Shown here piece by piece: positions 19,034 through 27,517 of a DNA stretch of 64,000 bases; within the stretch, counting starts at the first letter, position 1; the number at the start of each line of letters is the position of its first letter. The stretch is taken from contig JASEJQ010000004.1 in assembly GCA_030016635.1 (NCBI GenBank), positions 12,197-76,196 of the forward strand, in the 5' to 3' direction. The notes below the pieces were generated by a model. The model did no database searches. It had not been told where the DNA came from and was given only the letters and a program-made list of their open reading frames with translations. Source of the DNA: Thermoanaerobacteraceae bacterium (lineage in GTDB: Bacteria > Bacillota > Thermoanaerobacteria > Thermoanaerobacterales > UBA4877). A program made the position numbers and the translations under genes.

Positions 19034-20065
19034 ATGAAATACCTGTTACTAATAACTTTTTCCTTTTTGATTGCGTATATGACTACACCATTAGCAAAAG
19101 GCTTAGCTATAAAACTTGGTGCAATTGATATGCCAGGTGAGGAGAGAAGGATTCATTCCCGTCCAATACCCAGAATGGGAGGCCTGGCCATATATACAGC
19201 CTTTATTTTATCCATTCTGGTGTTTATGCCAATGGATAAAAAGATGTTGGGGCTTATATTGGCCAGCAGCCTTATTGTGCTTGTGGGCATAGTAGACGAC
19301 ATAAAAAGTCTTTCAGCGGTAGTTAAAATGGGAGGGCAGATAGCAGCAGCCATAATACTGGTACTCTTTGGGTTCAGGATTGAGTGGCTTACCAGTCCTC
19401 TGGACGGCATGATATACCTGGGATGGCTTTCCATACCTGCTACCATATTCTGGATAGTTGGCATAACCAATACATTTAACCTTATAGATGGATTAGATGG
19501 TTTGGCCGCAGGTATTTCGGCCATATCCTCAGTCACAATGTCTGCAGTTGCGCTGCTGAATGGTAGATACACTGCAGCTATGCTTTTACTGATAGTTGCC
19601 GGAGCGGCTCTTGGTTTTTTGCCCCATAATTTCAACCCGGCAAAGATATTTATGGGAGATACAGGCTCACTGTTTCTTGGGTTTGTACTTTCTGCAATAT
19701 CAATACAAGGAACAATAAAGGGAGCTACTGCTATAGCCATAGTTATACCGGTACTGGCCATGGGCCTACCTATATTTGATACTGCTATAGCTATAATCCG
19801 CAGGGCTAAAAGTGGCATGCCTATAATGCAGCCCGACAGGGGGCATCTGCACCACAGGCTCCTTGATATGGGCTTTACACAAAGACAGGTTGTTATGATA
19901 CTGTATTTTATCAGTGGAATTTTGGGGGTTGTGGCTATAGCTATTACCGAGGTTACACCGCTCTGGTCAATTGTACTGTTTCTGTCTGTATGCCTTGCAG
20001 CTTTTGTGGGAACTAAGAGGATGGGACTTTTAAATCCTGTAGAGGAGAAAAATATAAATGCATAA
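19034..20065 (+). CDS. tagO: Undecaprenyl-phosphate GlcNAc-1-phosphate transferase (TagO/WecA type)
   Basis: A 343-residue polytopic membrane enzyme of the MraY/WecA family with about ten hydrophobic segments. Landmarks are RIHSRPIPRMGGLAIY, the aspartate cluster VGIVDDIKSL, NLIDGLDGLAAG, GDTGSLFLGF and PDRGHLHHRLLDMG. It transfers GlcNAc-1-phosphate to undecaprenyl phosphate to start teichoic acid or other wall-polymer synthesis. It overlaps wecB by eight bases, so the pair supplies lipid-linked precursor and UDP-ManNAc together. Confidence 0.92.
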   Translation: MKYLLLITFSFLIAYMTTPLAKGLAIKLGAIDMPGEERRIHSRPIPRMGGLAIYTAFILSILVFMPMDKKMLGLILASSLIVLVGIVDDIKSLSAVVKMGGQIAAAIILVLFGFRIEWLTSPLDGMIYLGWLSIPATIFWIVGITNTFNLIDGLDGLAAGISAISSVTMSAVALLNGRYTAAMLLLIVAGAALGFLPHNFNPAKIFMGDTGSLFLGFVLSAISIQGTIKGATAIAIVIPVLAMGLPIFDTAIAIIRRAKSGMPIMQPDRGHLHHRLLDMGFTQRQVVMILYFISGILGVVAIAITEVTPLWSIVLFLSVCLAAFVGTKRMGLLNPVEEKNINA

Positions 20066-21209
20066 AATAAAGCTGATGACTGTGTTTGGCACCAGGCCAG
20101 AGGCTATCAAGATGGCACCGCTGATTTTAGAGTTTAAAAGGCATGAGGCCTTTGAACCCCTTGTTTGTGTCACGGCACAGCATCGAGAGATGCTTGACCA
20201 GGTGCTTGATATATTCAAGATTGAGGCTAATTACGACCTGGATATAATGCAGGAGAAACAGACTCTCACAGATATAACGACAAAGAGCCTCAAGGGTCTG
20301 GAGGATGTATTTACAAGCGTAAAACCTGATCTTGTACTTGTCCATGGAGATACCACCACTACCTTCGCCGCATCTCTGGCTGCCTTTTATCATAAAATAG
20401 AAGTGGCGCATGTGGAGGCGGGACTCAGGACACATGATAAATGGTTTCCGTACCCTGAGGAGATGAATAGAAAGCTTACTGCTGCACTTGCAGATATCCA
20501 TTTTGCTCCAACAAATAGGGCTAAGGAAAATCTTTTAAATGAAAATATAAGTGCAGATAATATATTTGTTACAGGAAATACTGTAATTGACGTTTTGCCA
20601 TATACTATTAAAAGGGATTATCATTTTAAGGCTGCAGTTTTAAATGAATTAGATTATGAAAAAAACAGGGTTATTGTGGTCGAGGCGCACAGGAGGGAAA
20701 ACTGGGGTGCACCAATGGAAAACATATGTCGTGCAATAAAGAGGATATTGAATGATTATCCTGATACCATGGTTATCTATCCTGTGCATTTAAATCCAGT
20801 TGTTAGAGATACGGTATTTAAAATGCTTGATGGAATTCAAAGGTGCTTGCTCATAGACCCGCTGGATATAGACGACATGCACAATCTGCTGTTCAGGTCT
20901 CATATGGTAATGACGGACTCGGGCGGTCTTCAGGAGGAGGTACCGTCTATGGGAAAACCGGTACTGGTGTTGCGGCGTGAGACTGAGAGACCAGAAGCAG
21001 TGGAAGCAGGTACTGTGAAGCTGGTAGGTCTTGAGGAAAAGGACATTTATAGCGAAGCGTCCCTGCTTTTATCTGATGCCAGAGAGTATTTAGCTATGGC
21101 TAACAGCGTAAATCCTTATGGAGATGGGTATGCCTCAAAAAGAATTGCTGGATACCTTTTAAACCATTTTGGTTTTACCGGTCACAAACCAGAAGAGTTT
21201 AATCCTTAA
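20058..21209 (+). CDS. wecB: UDP-N-acetylglucosamine 2-epimerase
   Basis: A 383-residue GT-B-fold epimerase interconverting UDP-GlcNAc and UDP-ManNAc. The sequence shows TVFGTRPEAIKMAPL at the start, VHGDTTTTFAASLAAFY, AHVEAGLRTHD, GNTVIDVL, and the C-terminal nucleotide-binding TDSGGLQEEVPSMGKPVLVLR. It supplies ManNAc for wall polymers along with the preceding tagO-like gene. Full length. Confidence 0.96.
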   Translation: MHKIKLMTVFGTRPEAIKMAPLILEFKRHEAFEPLVCVTAQHREMLDQVLDIFKIEANYDLDIMQEKQTLTDITTKSLKGLEDVFTSVKPDLVLVHGDTTTTFAASLAAFYHKIEVAHVEAGLRTHDKWFPYPEEMNRKLTAALADIHFAPTNRAKENLLNENISADNIFVTGNTVIDVLPYTIKRDYHFKAAVLNELDYEKNRVIVVEAHRRENWGAPMENICRAIKRILNDYPDTMVIYPVHLNPVVRDTVFKMLDGIQRCLLIDPLDIDDMHNLLFRSHMVMTDSGGLQEEVPSMGKPVLVLRRETERPEAVEAGTVKLVGLEEKDIYSEASLLLSDAREYLAMANSVNPYGDGYASKRIAGYLLNHFGFTGHKPEEFNP

Positions 21210-21221
21210 GGAGGGTTTATA

Positions 21222-21428
21222 ATGTGGGAGATGCTCTCACTTTTTACATATCTGGGGCTTTACCTCGGCCTGCCTGTAGTTCTGGGTGTGGTACTTGGCA
21301 GGATGCTGGATGTGAATTTCGGGACGCAGCCGATTTTTTTAATAATCTTTTTGCTGCTTGGCATTTCAGGAACATTTTTTAACATGTATCAGTATATTAA
21401 AAAGGGAAACAAAATAAGAAAAAAATAA
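21222..21428 (+). CDS. AtpZ/AtpI-family membrane protein
   Basis: A 68-residue protein with two hydrophobic segments: YLGLYLGLPVVLGVVLGRMLD and PIFLIIFLLLGISGTFFNMY. This matches the AtpZ/AtpI family, which is normally encoded just upstream of the F-type ATP synthase structural genes and is thought to help in c-ring assembly or Mg2+ supply. Here no atp gene follows. After 131 bp comes ywmB, which normally lies just after atpC. The gene may be an orphan left after loss of the ATP synthase operon. Confidence 0.8.
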   Translation: MWEMLSLFTYLGLYLGLPVVLGVVLGRMLDVNFGTQPIFLIIFLLLGISGTFFNMYQYIKKGNKIRKK

Positions 21429-21559
21429 ACTGCCGGTGTATAAATTCCTCATTTACGGTAAATAATTTATAACAGAGGGCGGATGGAGGCTTGGATATAT
21501 TGTCCCCCTTATATATCTGAGAGTCCTCCGCTCCTTATTTATAAGAGGAGGATGGAAAA

Positions 21560-22303
21560 ATGAGGAAGTTTTTTATACCGGCATTATTACTTTTAGTTAT
21601 AACAGTATTCATTTATCCTGGAGTGGGAGATACACAGACATCCATGAAACCAGCCATGGAATCAATGCAGCAAAGTGGTGCAGCCTTTGATGGGGCGGAG
21701 ATAAACGGTTTTAGCATGATAAATAAAAAATTTATGGACTATGAGGAAATGAAGGATACAGCAGCCGGCCTGGCCGAATATATTGGGTCAAATCCAAACC
21801 AGTTCAAAATAACAGGCCAGGACGGGAAAGACTACAGACAGATAACACTTGAGGACCAAAATGATAGAAATCCATTTGTCATCTCACTTCAAAGCTATAA
21901 CCTACCATCCGGTGAGGAAAGCTATTTAATAGTAAACTATTATAACAATGACAACAGCGAGGATCTTGACAGCATATATACAAAAGTTGAGGACTGTTTT
22001 AAAGAGTTAAATGTCAAAAAACCACAAATATCGGTAATATTGACGGGCCATTTTGACAAAAAGCTGGCAGAAAAAGACATGGAGGAGATAATGGGTTCTA
22101 TAATGAGCTATCTTGACGCCTCATACCAGAAAAACGAGCTGTATGACAATATGCTCACAATGACAGGCTATAGTGAAAAATTAAGCGAATATATACAGCT
22201 CGGAAGTGAAAAAATAAATGTAGACCTGGCTATGAGGTATTCGGATACCGATGGCAAAACATACCTGTGGCTGGGCACTCCTGTTATAACGACAGATTAT
22301 TAA
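21560..22303 (+). CDS. ywmB: YwmB-family exported protein
   Basis: A 247-residue protein with an N-terminal signal or anchor (FFIPALLLLVITVFIYPG) and then a soluble domain with features of the YwmB/TATA-box-like fold family (FSMINKKFMDYEEMKDTA; YTKVEDCFKELNVKKPQISVILTGHFDKKL). In Bacillus and many Clostridia ywmB sits between atpC and murA; here it still precedes murA. Function is unknown. The ribosome site AAGAGGAGG can pair with an upstream CTCCTTAT, which might affect translation. Confidence 0.8.
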   Translation: MRKFFIPALLLLVITVFIYPGVGDTQTSMKPAMESMQQSGAAFDGAEINGFSMINKKFMDYEEMKDTAAGLAEYIGSNPNQFKITGQDGKDYRQITLEDQNDRNPFVISLQSYNLPSGEESYLIVNYYNNDNSEDLDSIYTKVEDCFKELNVKKPQISVILTGHFDKKLAEKDMEEIMGSIMSYLDASYQKNELYDNMLTMTGYSEKLSEYIQLGSEKINVDLAMRYSDTDGKTYLWLGTPVITTDY

Positions 22304-22322
22304 AAAATAAGAGGTGAAGTTA

Positions 22323-23564
22323 ATGGATAGGCTCATTGTGGAAAAAAGCCCGCCGCTTAACGGAATAATAAATATAAGTGGTTCTAAAAATGCAGTGCTG
22401 CCTATTATGGCGGCGTCAATACTCTCCAGCGGTGAGGTAAAACTGGAGGAAATACCAAGACTTGAAGACGTCCTTGTTATGGAGCAGACGATAAATGCAA
22501 TTGGACTGGAAGTGGAAGAAGAAGGAAACAACCTGTATATAAAGAGCACAAATAATATAAAATGTGAGGCTCCATACGAACTGGTACGCAGGATGAGAGC
22601 CTCTTTTCTTGTTATGGGACCCATTCTATCCAGGAAAGGGAGAGTAAAGATAGCCCTGCCGGGTGGTTGCAATATAGGCACGAGACCCGTAGACCTGCAC
22701 CTTAAAGGGTTTAGTGCACTGGGGGCAGATATTGAGATGGGGCATGGTTTTGTAGAAGCTTCAGCATTCAGACTCAGTGGTAGTAAGGTATATCTGGATT
22801 TTCCCAGTGTAGGAGCCACAGAAAATATAATGATGGCAGCTACCCTGGCAAAAGGGATAACAATAATAGAAAATGCCGCAGAAGAACCGGAAATAGTAGA
22901 CCTGGCCAATTTTCTCAACGAAATGGGTGCAAGGGTAATAGGGGCCGGTACCGACTGTATAAGGATTGAGGGAGTGGAAGAACTCAAGGGTACCAGCCAT
23001 ACCGTTATACCGGACAGGATAGAGGCGGGCACATATATGATAGCCGCTGCAATGACAGGAGGTAGGGTTACCATCAGGAATGTGGAAATTGAACACCTCC
23101 GGCCTATAATCGCCAAGCTCACAGAAGCAGGAGTCATAATAACCATAAACGAAAATGAGATTGTGATTGACGGCAGCAACGGCATAAGGCATGTAGATGT
23201 AAAGACCCTGCCCTACCCCGGATTTCCAACGGACCTTCAACCCCAGATGATGTCAATGCTTTCTGTGGCTGAGGGTACAAGTATTATTATAGAGACCGTA
23301 TTCGAAAACAGGTTTCAGCATGTACCGGAGTTAAAGAGGATGGGCGCTGACATTAAAATAGAAGGAAGGAGTGCAGTGGTGCAGGGGGTTGACAGCCTTA
23401 CTGGAGCTGAAGTCAGGGCCACTGACCTGAGGGCGGGCGCATCTTTAGTACTGGCAGGGCTTGTGGCCGAAGGGCGTACAGAGGTAATAGAGGTGCAGCA
23501 TATCCAGAGGGGATATGTGGACATGAAAGGGAAGTTGGAACGGGTTGGTGCTAAAATAAGATAG
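22323..23564 (+). CDS. murA: UDP-N-acetylglucosamine 1-carboxyvinyltransferase MurA
   Basis: A 413-residue enzyme of the EPSP-synthase fold catalysing the first committed step of peptidoglycan synthesis: enolpyruvyl transfer from PEP to UDP-GlcNAc. The catalytic loop is [19 protein letters not shown] with Cys116, the fosfomycin target. The [18 protein letters not shown] and [16 protein letters not shown] segments are also conserved. The ATG at 22323 fits the AAGAGGTG ribosome site better than the in-frame GTG at 22314. It lies 20 bp after ywmB and is followed by a terminator. spoIID, its usual neighbour, is not adjacent here. Confidence 0.96.
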   Translation: MDRLIVEKSPPLNGIINISGSKNAVLPIMAASILSSGEVKLEEIPRLEDVLVMEQTINAIGLEVEEEGNNLYIKSTNNIKCEAPYELVRRMRASFLVMGPILSRKGRVKIALPGGCNIGTRPVDLHLKGFSALGADIEMGHGFVEASAFRLSGSKVYLDFPSVGATENIMMAATLAKGITIIENAAEEPEIVDLANFLNEMGARVIGAGTDCIRIEGVEELKGTSHTVIPDRIEAGTYMIAAAMTGGRVTIRNVEIEHLRPIIAKLTEAGVIITINENEIVIDGSNGIRHVDVKTLPYPGFPTDLQPQMMSMLSVAEGTSIIIETVFENRFQHVPELKRMGADIKIEGRSAVVQGVDSLTGAEVRATDLRAGASLVLAGLVAEGRTEVIEVQHIQRGYVDMKGKLERVGAKIR

Positions 23565-23572
23565 GCTGTATT

Positions 23573-23612
23573 AAAGCGTATTATCTTTTTGGATAATATG
23601 CTTTTTTTATTT
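23573..23612 (+). terminator. Intrinsic terminator after murA
   Basis: AAAGCGTATTATC (23573-23585) pairs with GATAATATGCTTT (23592-23604) with one G-T pair, followed by a T-run. Confidence 0.85.
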
Positions 23613-23669
23613 TAAATACCTATATATGATTTTCTCACCCTATATATATGAGTGAAAGGGGGTGAGAAC

Positions 23670-23879
23670 ATGGGTGAGATGGTAGACTCCAGGGTGCAGA
23701 TAAGATATGTGATCGGGACAGACGAAAACGGCAGGAAGCAAACCAGGACTGTAACTTACTCCGGAGTGAAAACTGGGGCTTCGGATGAGCAGATACTCAA
23801 TGTGTCTGCAAAAATAGCAAATTTGAGCAGCCATAACGTGGACGGCTTATTCAGGGTAAATACCGTAAGCCTGGCTTAA
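23670..23879 (+). CDS. DUF1659-family small protein
   Basis: A 69-residue protein with the pattern of DUF1659: RVQIRYVIGTDENGRKQTRT, then TYSGVKTGASDEQILNVSAKIANLSS and a C-terminal FRVNTVSLA. The ATG at 23670 follows GGGGGTGAG. The function of the family is unknown. It is the first of three tiny genes (DUF1659, DUF2922, YvrJ) that commonly occur together in Clostridia and Bacilli. Confidence 0.85.
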   Translation: MGEMVDSRVQIRYVIGTDENGRKQTRTVTYSGVKTGASDEQILNVSAKIANLSSHNVDGLFRVNTVSLA

Positions 23880-23908
23880 GAAATTGATGAATGAGAGGAG
23901 GTGAAGGA

Positions 23909-24124
23909 ATGAGACAGCTGCAAATGCTCTTTAAGAATAATCTTGGTAGAAGCTTCAGGGTGAACATTGATGACGTAAAGGACGGTGTCACACCTGAAGA
24001 AATTAAAGACTGCATGGATGAGATCCTTGCGTCGGATATATTTGATGCAAATGGCGGAGGCATAGCGGAAATAGCAGGCGCCCAGATAGTCACTACCGAT
24101 GTGGAAGAAGTAGAACTTCCTTAG
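23909..24124 (+). CDS. DUF2922-family small protein
   Basis: A 71-residue protein with features of DUF2922: MRQLQMLFKNNLGRSFRV, then VTPEEIKDCMDEILASDIFDA and a C-terminal GAQIVTTDVEEVEL. The start is set by GAGGAGGTGAAGG immediately before ATG 23909. No function is known. It lies 29 bp after the DUF1659 gene and 16 bp before yvrJ. Confidence 0.85.
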   Translation: MRQLQMLFKNNLGRSFRVNIDDVKDGVTPEEIKDCMDEILASDIFDANGGGIAEIAGAQIVTTDVEEVELP

Positions 24125-24140
24125 GAACTGAAGTGATAGC

Positions 24141-24290
24141 ATGGATGAACTATTTTCACAGATTGCCAATATTGGATTTCCCATAGTAGTAAGCGTTTAT
24201 TTGCTGGTCAGGGTTGAAGCCAAATTGGACAATCTTACAGTATCAATAACAGAGCTTACCAAAGCCATTGAAAGCATCAAAAGGGCCTGA
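24141..24290 (+). CDS. yvrJ: YvrJ-family small membrane-associated protein
   Basis: A 49-residue protein beginning MDELFSQIANIGFPIVVSVY and continuing LLVRVEAKLDNLTVSITELT, ending in KAIESIKRA. This is one N-terminal hydrophobic helix with a short coiled-coil-like tail, the form of the YvrJ family. It completes the DUF1659-DUF2922-YvrJ trio. The stop codon lies within the stem of the terminator that ends the unit. Function unknown. Confidence 0.82.
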   Translation: MDELFSQIANIGFPIVVSVYLLVRVEAKLDNLTVSITELTKAIESIKRA

Positions 24291-24314
24291 GTAAAAAACT
24301 CAGGTCCTTTTTTA
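24281..24314 (+). terminator. Intrinsic terminator after yvrJ
   Basis: AAGGGCCTGAGT (24281-24292) pairs with ACTCAGGTCCTT (24298-24309), followed by a run of T. The yvrJ stop TGA is inside the 5' arm. Confidence 0.85.
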
Positions 24315-24389
24315 AAAAATTTTAATACAAAAGCTTCAGTTTATTGATATAATATAATTGATATAGTAGTAGTAATGGGGTGAACGTGA

Positions 24390-25208
24390 TTGTTTCAGGA
24401 CTTAATAAATCTTTTTCGTATGATAAGAATAATGGACATCATAGATATGGCAATCATAGCTTATGTCCTTTACAGGATTTTTGTATTTATAAGAAATACA
24501 AGAGTAGAGCAACTGGTAAAGGGTCTTTTTGTTCTTTTATTTGTGACATGGGCCAGCGGCTGGATGGGCCTTAGAACCATAAACTGGATATTGAGAAATG
24601 CAATGACTGTTGGTGTTATTGCACTTCTCATAGTTTTTCAGCCGGAACTGAGAAAAGCACTGGAGACATTGGGTAGAGGTGAATTTATAAGACGGACGCT
24701 GCTGAATGAGGAAAACAGCGGCGAGGCCACTATTGATGGCATAGTAGACGCAGTAGCTTACCTCTCGCGGGCAAAAATAGGTGCTCTGATAGTGATGGAG
24801 AGGGATATGGGCTTGAATGAGGTCATTGAGACAGGAATAAAACTGGATTCCCTGGTAAGCAGTGAGCTTCTTATAAACATATTTATACCCAATACCCCGC
24901 TGCATGATGGGGCGGTTATAATACGAGGAGACAGGATTATGGCAGCTTCTTGCTTCCTGCCGCTTTCAGAAAACCCGAATCTCAGCAAAGAATTGGGGAC
25001 AAGACACCATGCAGGCATAGGCATAACTGAGACTTCAGATTCAGTAGCGGTCATAGTTTCTGAGGAAACAGGCACCATCTCTATTGCACAGGAGGGCAGG
25101 CTCTCAAGATACTTAGATTCTAAGACCTTAAAGGAACTATTGAAGAGCATATTTTTAAAACAGAAGGAAACCAAGGCTTCAAGCTGGACAAGGTGGGTGA
25201 AGAAATGA
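24390..25208 (+). CDS. cdaA: Diadenylate cyclase CdaA
   Basis: A 272-residue membrane-bound enzyme making the second messenger c-di-AMP from two ATP. Three N-terminal hydrophobic segments (roughly 12-80) are followed by the DAC domain, with the catalytic DGA motif in TPLHDGAVIIRGDRI and the RHR-like motif GTRHHAGIGITE. A TTG start at 24390 sits about six bases after GGGGTGA. It overlaps cdaR, its regulator, by four bases. c-di-AMP controls K+ and osmolyte balance and wall homeostasis in Firmicutes. Confidence 0.95.
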   Translation: MFQDLINLFRMIRIMDIIDMAIIAYVLYRIFVFIRNTRVEQLVKGLFVLLFVTWASGWMGLRTINWILRNAMTVGVIALLIVFQPELRKALETLGRGEFIRRTLLNEENSGEATIDGIVDAVAYLSRAKIGALIVMERDMGLNEVIETGIKLDSLVSSELLINIFIPNTPLHDGAVIIRGDRIMAASCFLPLSENPNLSKELGTRHHAGIGITETSDSVAVIVSEETGTISIAQEGRLSRYLDSKTLKELLKSIFLKQKETKASSWTRWVKK

Positions 25209-26404
25209 TGAGTAGAGACTTGCCATTGAAACTTTTTTGTGTTCTTGTAGCATTTATTTTATGGCTATATGTCATAGGTGAAGAAAACCCACAGATTACC
25301 TATAACTTTAACAATATTCCTGTCCAGCTTTCTAATGAAGATTTACTTGTTAGATCAGACCTCATACTGGAGGATTTAAAGCAGGATGAGGTCAATATCA
25401 AAGTAAAGGGTAGGAGAAATGATATTCTGAAACTGAATTCTTCAAAGATAAAAGCGGCAGTGGACCTGCGTGGTATAAATGGGCCAGGTTCTACTACATT
25501 GCCAGTACAGGTAACCGGTTTGCCCGCCAATATTGAATTGGCATCAGTTACTCCTCAGATGATAACCGTAAATATAGATAGGCTGGTAAGCCGTAGTTTT
25601 GATGTGGAGTTAATACCCGATGGCACACTCAGAGAGGGTTTTGTGCTTCAAGAGTATAATGTAAACCCTTCAAAAGTAACTGTAAAGGGACCCGAAAAGC
25701 TTATGAATACAGTCAGGAGAGCTGTAGTCGATGTAAATATAGACAAGATGGACAAAAACTTCAGTGGTAGATTTGAAGTCAAACTGCTGGATCCATCAAA
25801 TAAGCATGTTAATGGTTTAACGATAGCCCCTCAGGAGGCATTTGTCACCCTTGATGTCTCATTTGCAAAAGATGTGCTGGTAAAACTGGTCACGACAGGA
25901 GAGCTGCCAGAAGGATACAGATTGTTTAATGCGGATGTGGTACCTACAACAGTTACAATTATGGGTGATAAAGAAACTATAGAAAAAATTAATGAGATAA
26001 ATACGAAACCGGTAGACATGAGTGGACTTAAAAATAAGGTTTCATATAATCTACAGCTTGATTTGCCGCCCGGGGTTGCTATAAAGGATAACCTGAATGA
26101 GGTAAAAGTCAATCTCGATATAGACAGGGTGGCAGAAAAGGAACTGGAAGTAGATAATATATCTGTAGTTGGCCAGGACCCGCAGAAACTGGACTACAAC
26201 TTCACCACTGCAAAGGTTGTAGTAGAAGGCCGGGCCGATGTCGTTGAAAAACTTAGCAAGGATGACATCTTCCTTAAAGCAACAGTATCACCTGAACCCG
26301 GCTCGTATGATGTGGAAATTTTTGGCTCATTAAAGCCTGGGATAGAAGATGTAACCATTAAGTCAGTAGAGCCTTCTACAGTAAAAATACAGGTATTAAG
26401 GTAA
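25205..26404 (+). CDS. cdaR: YbbR-domain regulator of diadenylate cyclase (CdaR)
   Basis: A protein of about 399 residues with a single N-terminal membrane anchor (LPLKLFCVLVAFILWLYVIG) and an extracytoplasmic region of about four YbbR repeats, recognised by repeating patterns such as VTVKGPEKLMNTV, VTIMGDKETIEKI and VVVEGRADVVEKL. CdaR binds CdaA and modulates its activity. ATG 25205 follows AAGGTGGGTGA and overlaps the cdaA stop. An adjacent ATG at 25208 is equally possible. glmM, the usual third gene of the cluster, is absent here; repeat copy C follows. Confidence 0.93.
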   Translation: MMSRDLPLKLFCVLVAFILWLYVIGEENPQITYNFNNIPVQLSNEDLLVRSDLILEDLKQDEVNIKVKGRRNDILKLNSSKIKAAVDLRGINGPGSTTLPVQVTGLPANIELASVTPQMITVNIDRLVSRSFDVELIPDGTLREGFVLQEYNVNPSKVTVKGPEKLMNTVRRAVVDVNIDKMDKNFSGRFEVKLLDPSNKHVNGLTIAPQEAFVTLDVSFAKDVLVKLVTTGELPEGYRLFNADVVPTTVTIMGDKETIEKINEINTKPVDMSGLKNKVSYNLQLDLPPGVAIKDNLNEVKVNLDIDRVAEKELEVDNISVVGQDPQKLDYNFTTAKVVVEGRADVVEKLSKDDIFLKATVSPEPGSYDVEIFGSLKPGIEDVTIKSVEPSTVKIQVLR

Positions 26405-26499
26405 ATTATAGCCTTTGGATGTTATATGACATGCTTAAAAGATTTATTAAATTAATTTTTGATTATTAATTTTTGATTACGTGTAAAAACCCTTACGAA

Positions 26500-26703
26500 G
26501 AATGATATGCAACATCAAATGCAACCTTAAAGCGAGTCCATGATACTCTTAATGAGTGGCAAATGCAGCCGGGGCATCTGGCATGGACTTAAGAGGTCGA
26601 CCTGAGGCATGGACGCCGAATGGAGGCGTACCCGGCGGAACACAGCCACGAATTCATAGAGTATCAAGACGAGCGATCAGGTGCATGGATGTTGCTATCA
26701 TTC
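26500..26703. repeat. Intergenic repeat element, copy C (inverted relative to A and B)
   Basis: It is bounded by GAATGATAT (26500) and CTATCATTC (ending 26703). It contains the reverse complement of the core: CAAATGCAACCTTAAAGCGA, GATACTCTTAATGAGTGGCA, AGCCGGGGCATCTGGCATGG, GAATGGAGGCGTACCCGGCG and GAGCGATCAGGTGCATGGAT. It fills most of the 345-bp gap between cdaR and mtnP. No gene is seen in that gap. Confidence 0.85.
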
Positions 26704-26749
26704 ATAAAACGCCTTTTTACATATATTAAATGGAAGGGAGTAAATTAAA

Positions 26750-27505
26750 ATGGAAAGAAAAGCTGACATAGGTGTCTTTGGTGGCACTGGACTTTATTCT
26801 TTTCTCGAGGAAGTAGATGAAATTGAGGTGGATACCCCTTATGGGAAACCCAGCGACAGTATTGCCATTGCCAATGTGGATGGCAAGTATGTAGCATTCA
26901 TCCCGAGGCATGGCAAGGACCATCGCTACCCGCCTCACCGGATTCCATACAGGGCTAATATTTATGCCATGAAACAGCTTGGAGTAAAATACATAATAGC
27001 ACCTACTGCCTCTGGAAGTTTAAAAGCGGAGATAGCACCCGGTGATTTCTGCGTGCCCGACCAGTTGATAGACAGGACATGGGGGCGGGAGAGCACCTTC
27101 TTTGAGGGGCCGGAGGTAAATCACATCACTTTTGCGGACCCATATGATGAGGATTTGAGAAAACTTGCAGTTAAAACCTGCAGAAATAACGGCCTGACTG
27201 TCCATGATGGAGGGGTCATGGTAGTGATACAGGGGCCGAGGTTTTCTACCAGGGCTGAAAGCAGATGGTATTCTTCAATCGGTGGTACAGTAATCAACAT
27301 GACCCAGTATCCTGAGTGTGTGCTGGCAAGAGAGCTGGATATGGCCTATGTAAATATATCCATAATTACAGATTATGATGCAGGACTTGAAGGACATCCC
27401 GAAGTAAAGCCGGTAAGCCATGAAGAGGTGCTGAAGGTTTTTGCTGAAAACAACGAAAGAATTAAAAAGGTGCTCTACGACATGATAAAGGAGATAGATA
27501 TATAG
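26750..27505 (+). CDS. mtnP: S-methyl-5'-thioadenosine phosphorylase
   Basis: A 251-residue purine nucleoside phosphorylase of the MTAP family (IGVFGGTGLYSFLE; RHGKDHRYPPHRIPYRANIYAM; GGTVINMTQYPECVLAREL). The segment IITDYDAGLEG carries the Asp pair associated with adenine-type bases. It phosphorolyses methylthioadenosine to adenine and methylthioribose-1-phosphate, the substrate of MtnA encoded at 29896. Adenine versus hypoxanthine preference is inferred. It is first in a mtnP-regulator pair with a GGAAGGGAG site. Confidence 0.92.
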   Translation: MERKADIGVFGGTGLYSFLEEVDEIEVDTPYGKPSDSIAIANVDGKYVAFIPRHGKDHRYPPHRIPYRANIYAMKQLGVKYIIAPTASGSLKAEIAPGDFCVPDQLIDRTWGRESTFFEGPEVNHITFADPYDEDLRKLAVKTCRNNGLTVHDGGVMVVIQGPRFSTRAESRWYSSIGGTVINMTQYPECVLARELDMAYVNISIITDYDAGLEGHPEVKPVSHEEVLKVFAENNERIKKVLYDMIKEIDI

Positions 27506-27517
27506 GAGGCGGGCATT

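Noticed and set aside
19153-19818. A 221-codon minus-strand frame opposite the tagO-like gene.
   Set aside because: It is the mirror of a hydrophobic plus-strand gene; the product resembles no family, and the plus-strand gene has full motifs.
22181-23185. A 334-codon open frame on the minus strand opposite ywmB and murA.
   Set aside because: The plus strand clearly encodes murA with its catalytic Cys loop; the antisense frame has no recognisable motif and no ribosome site.
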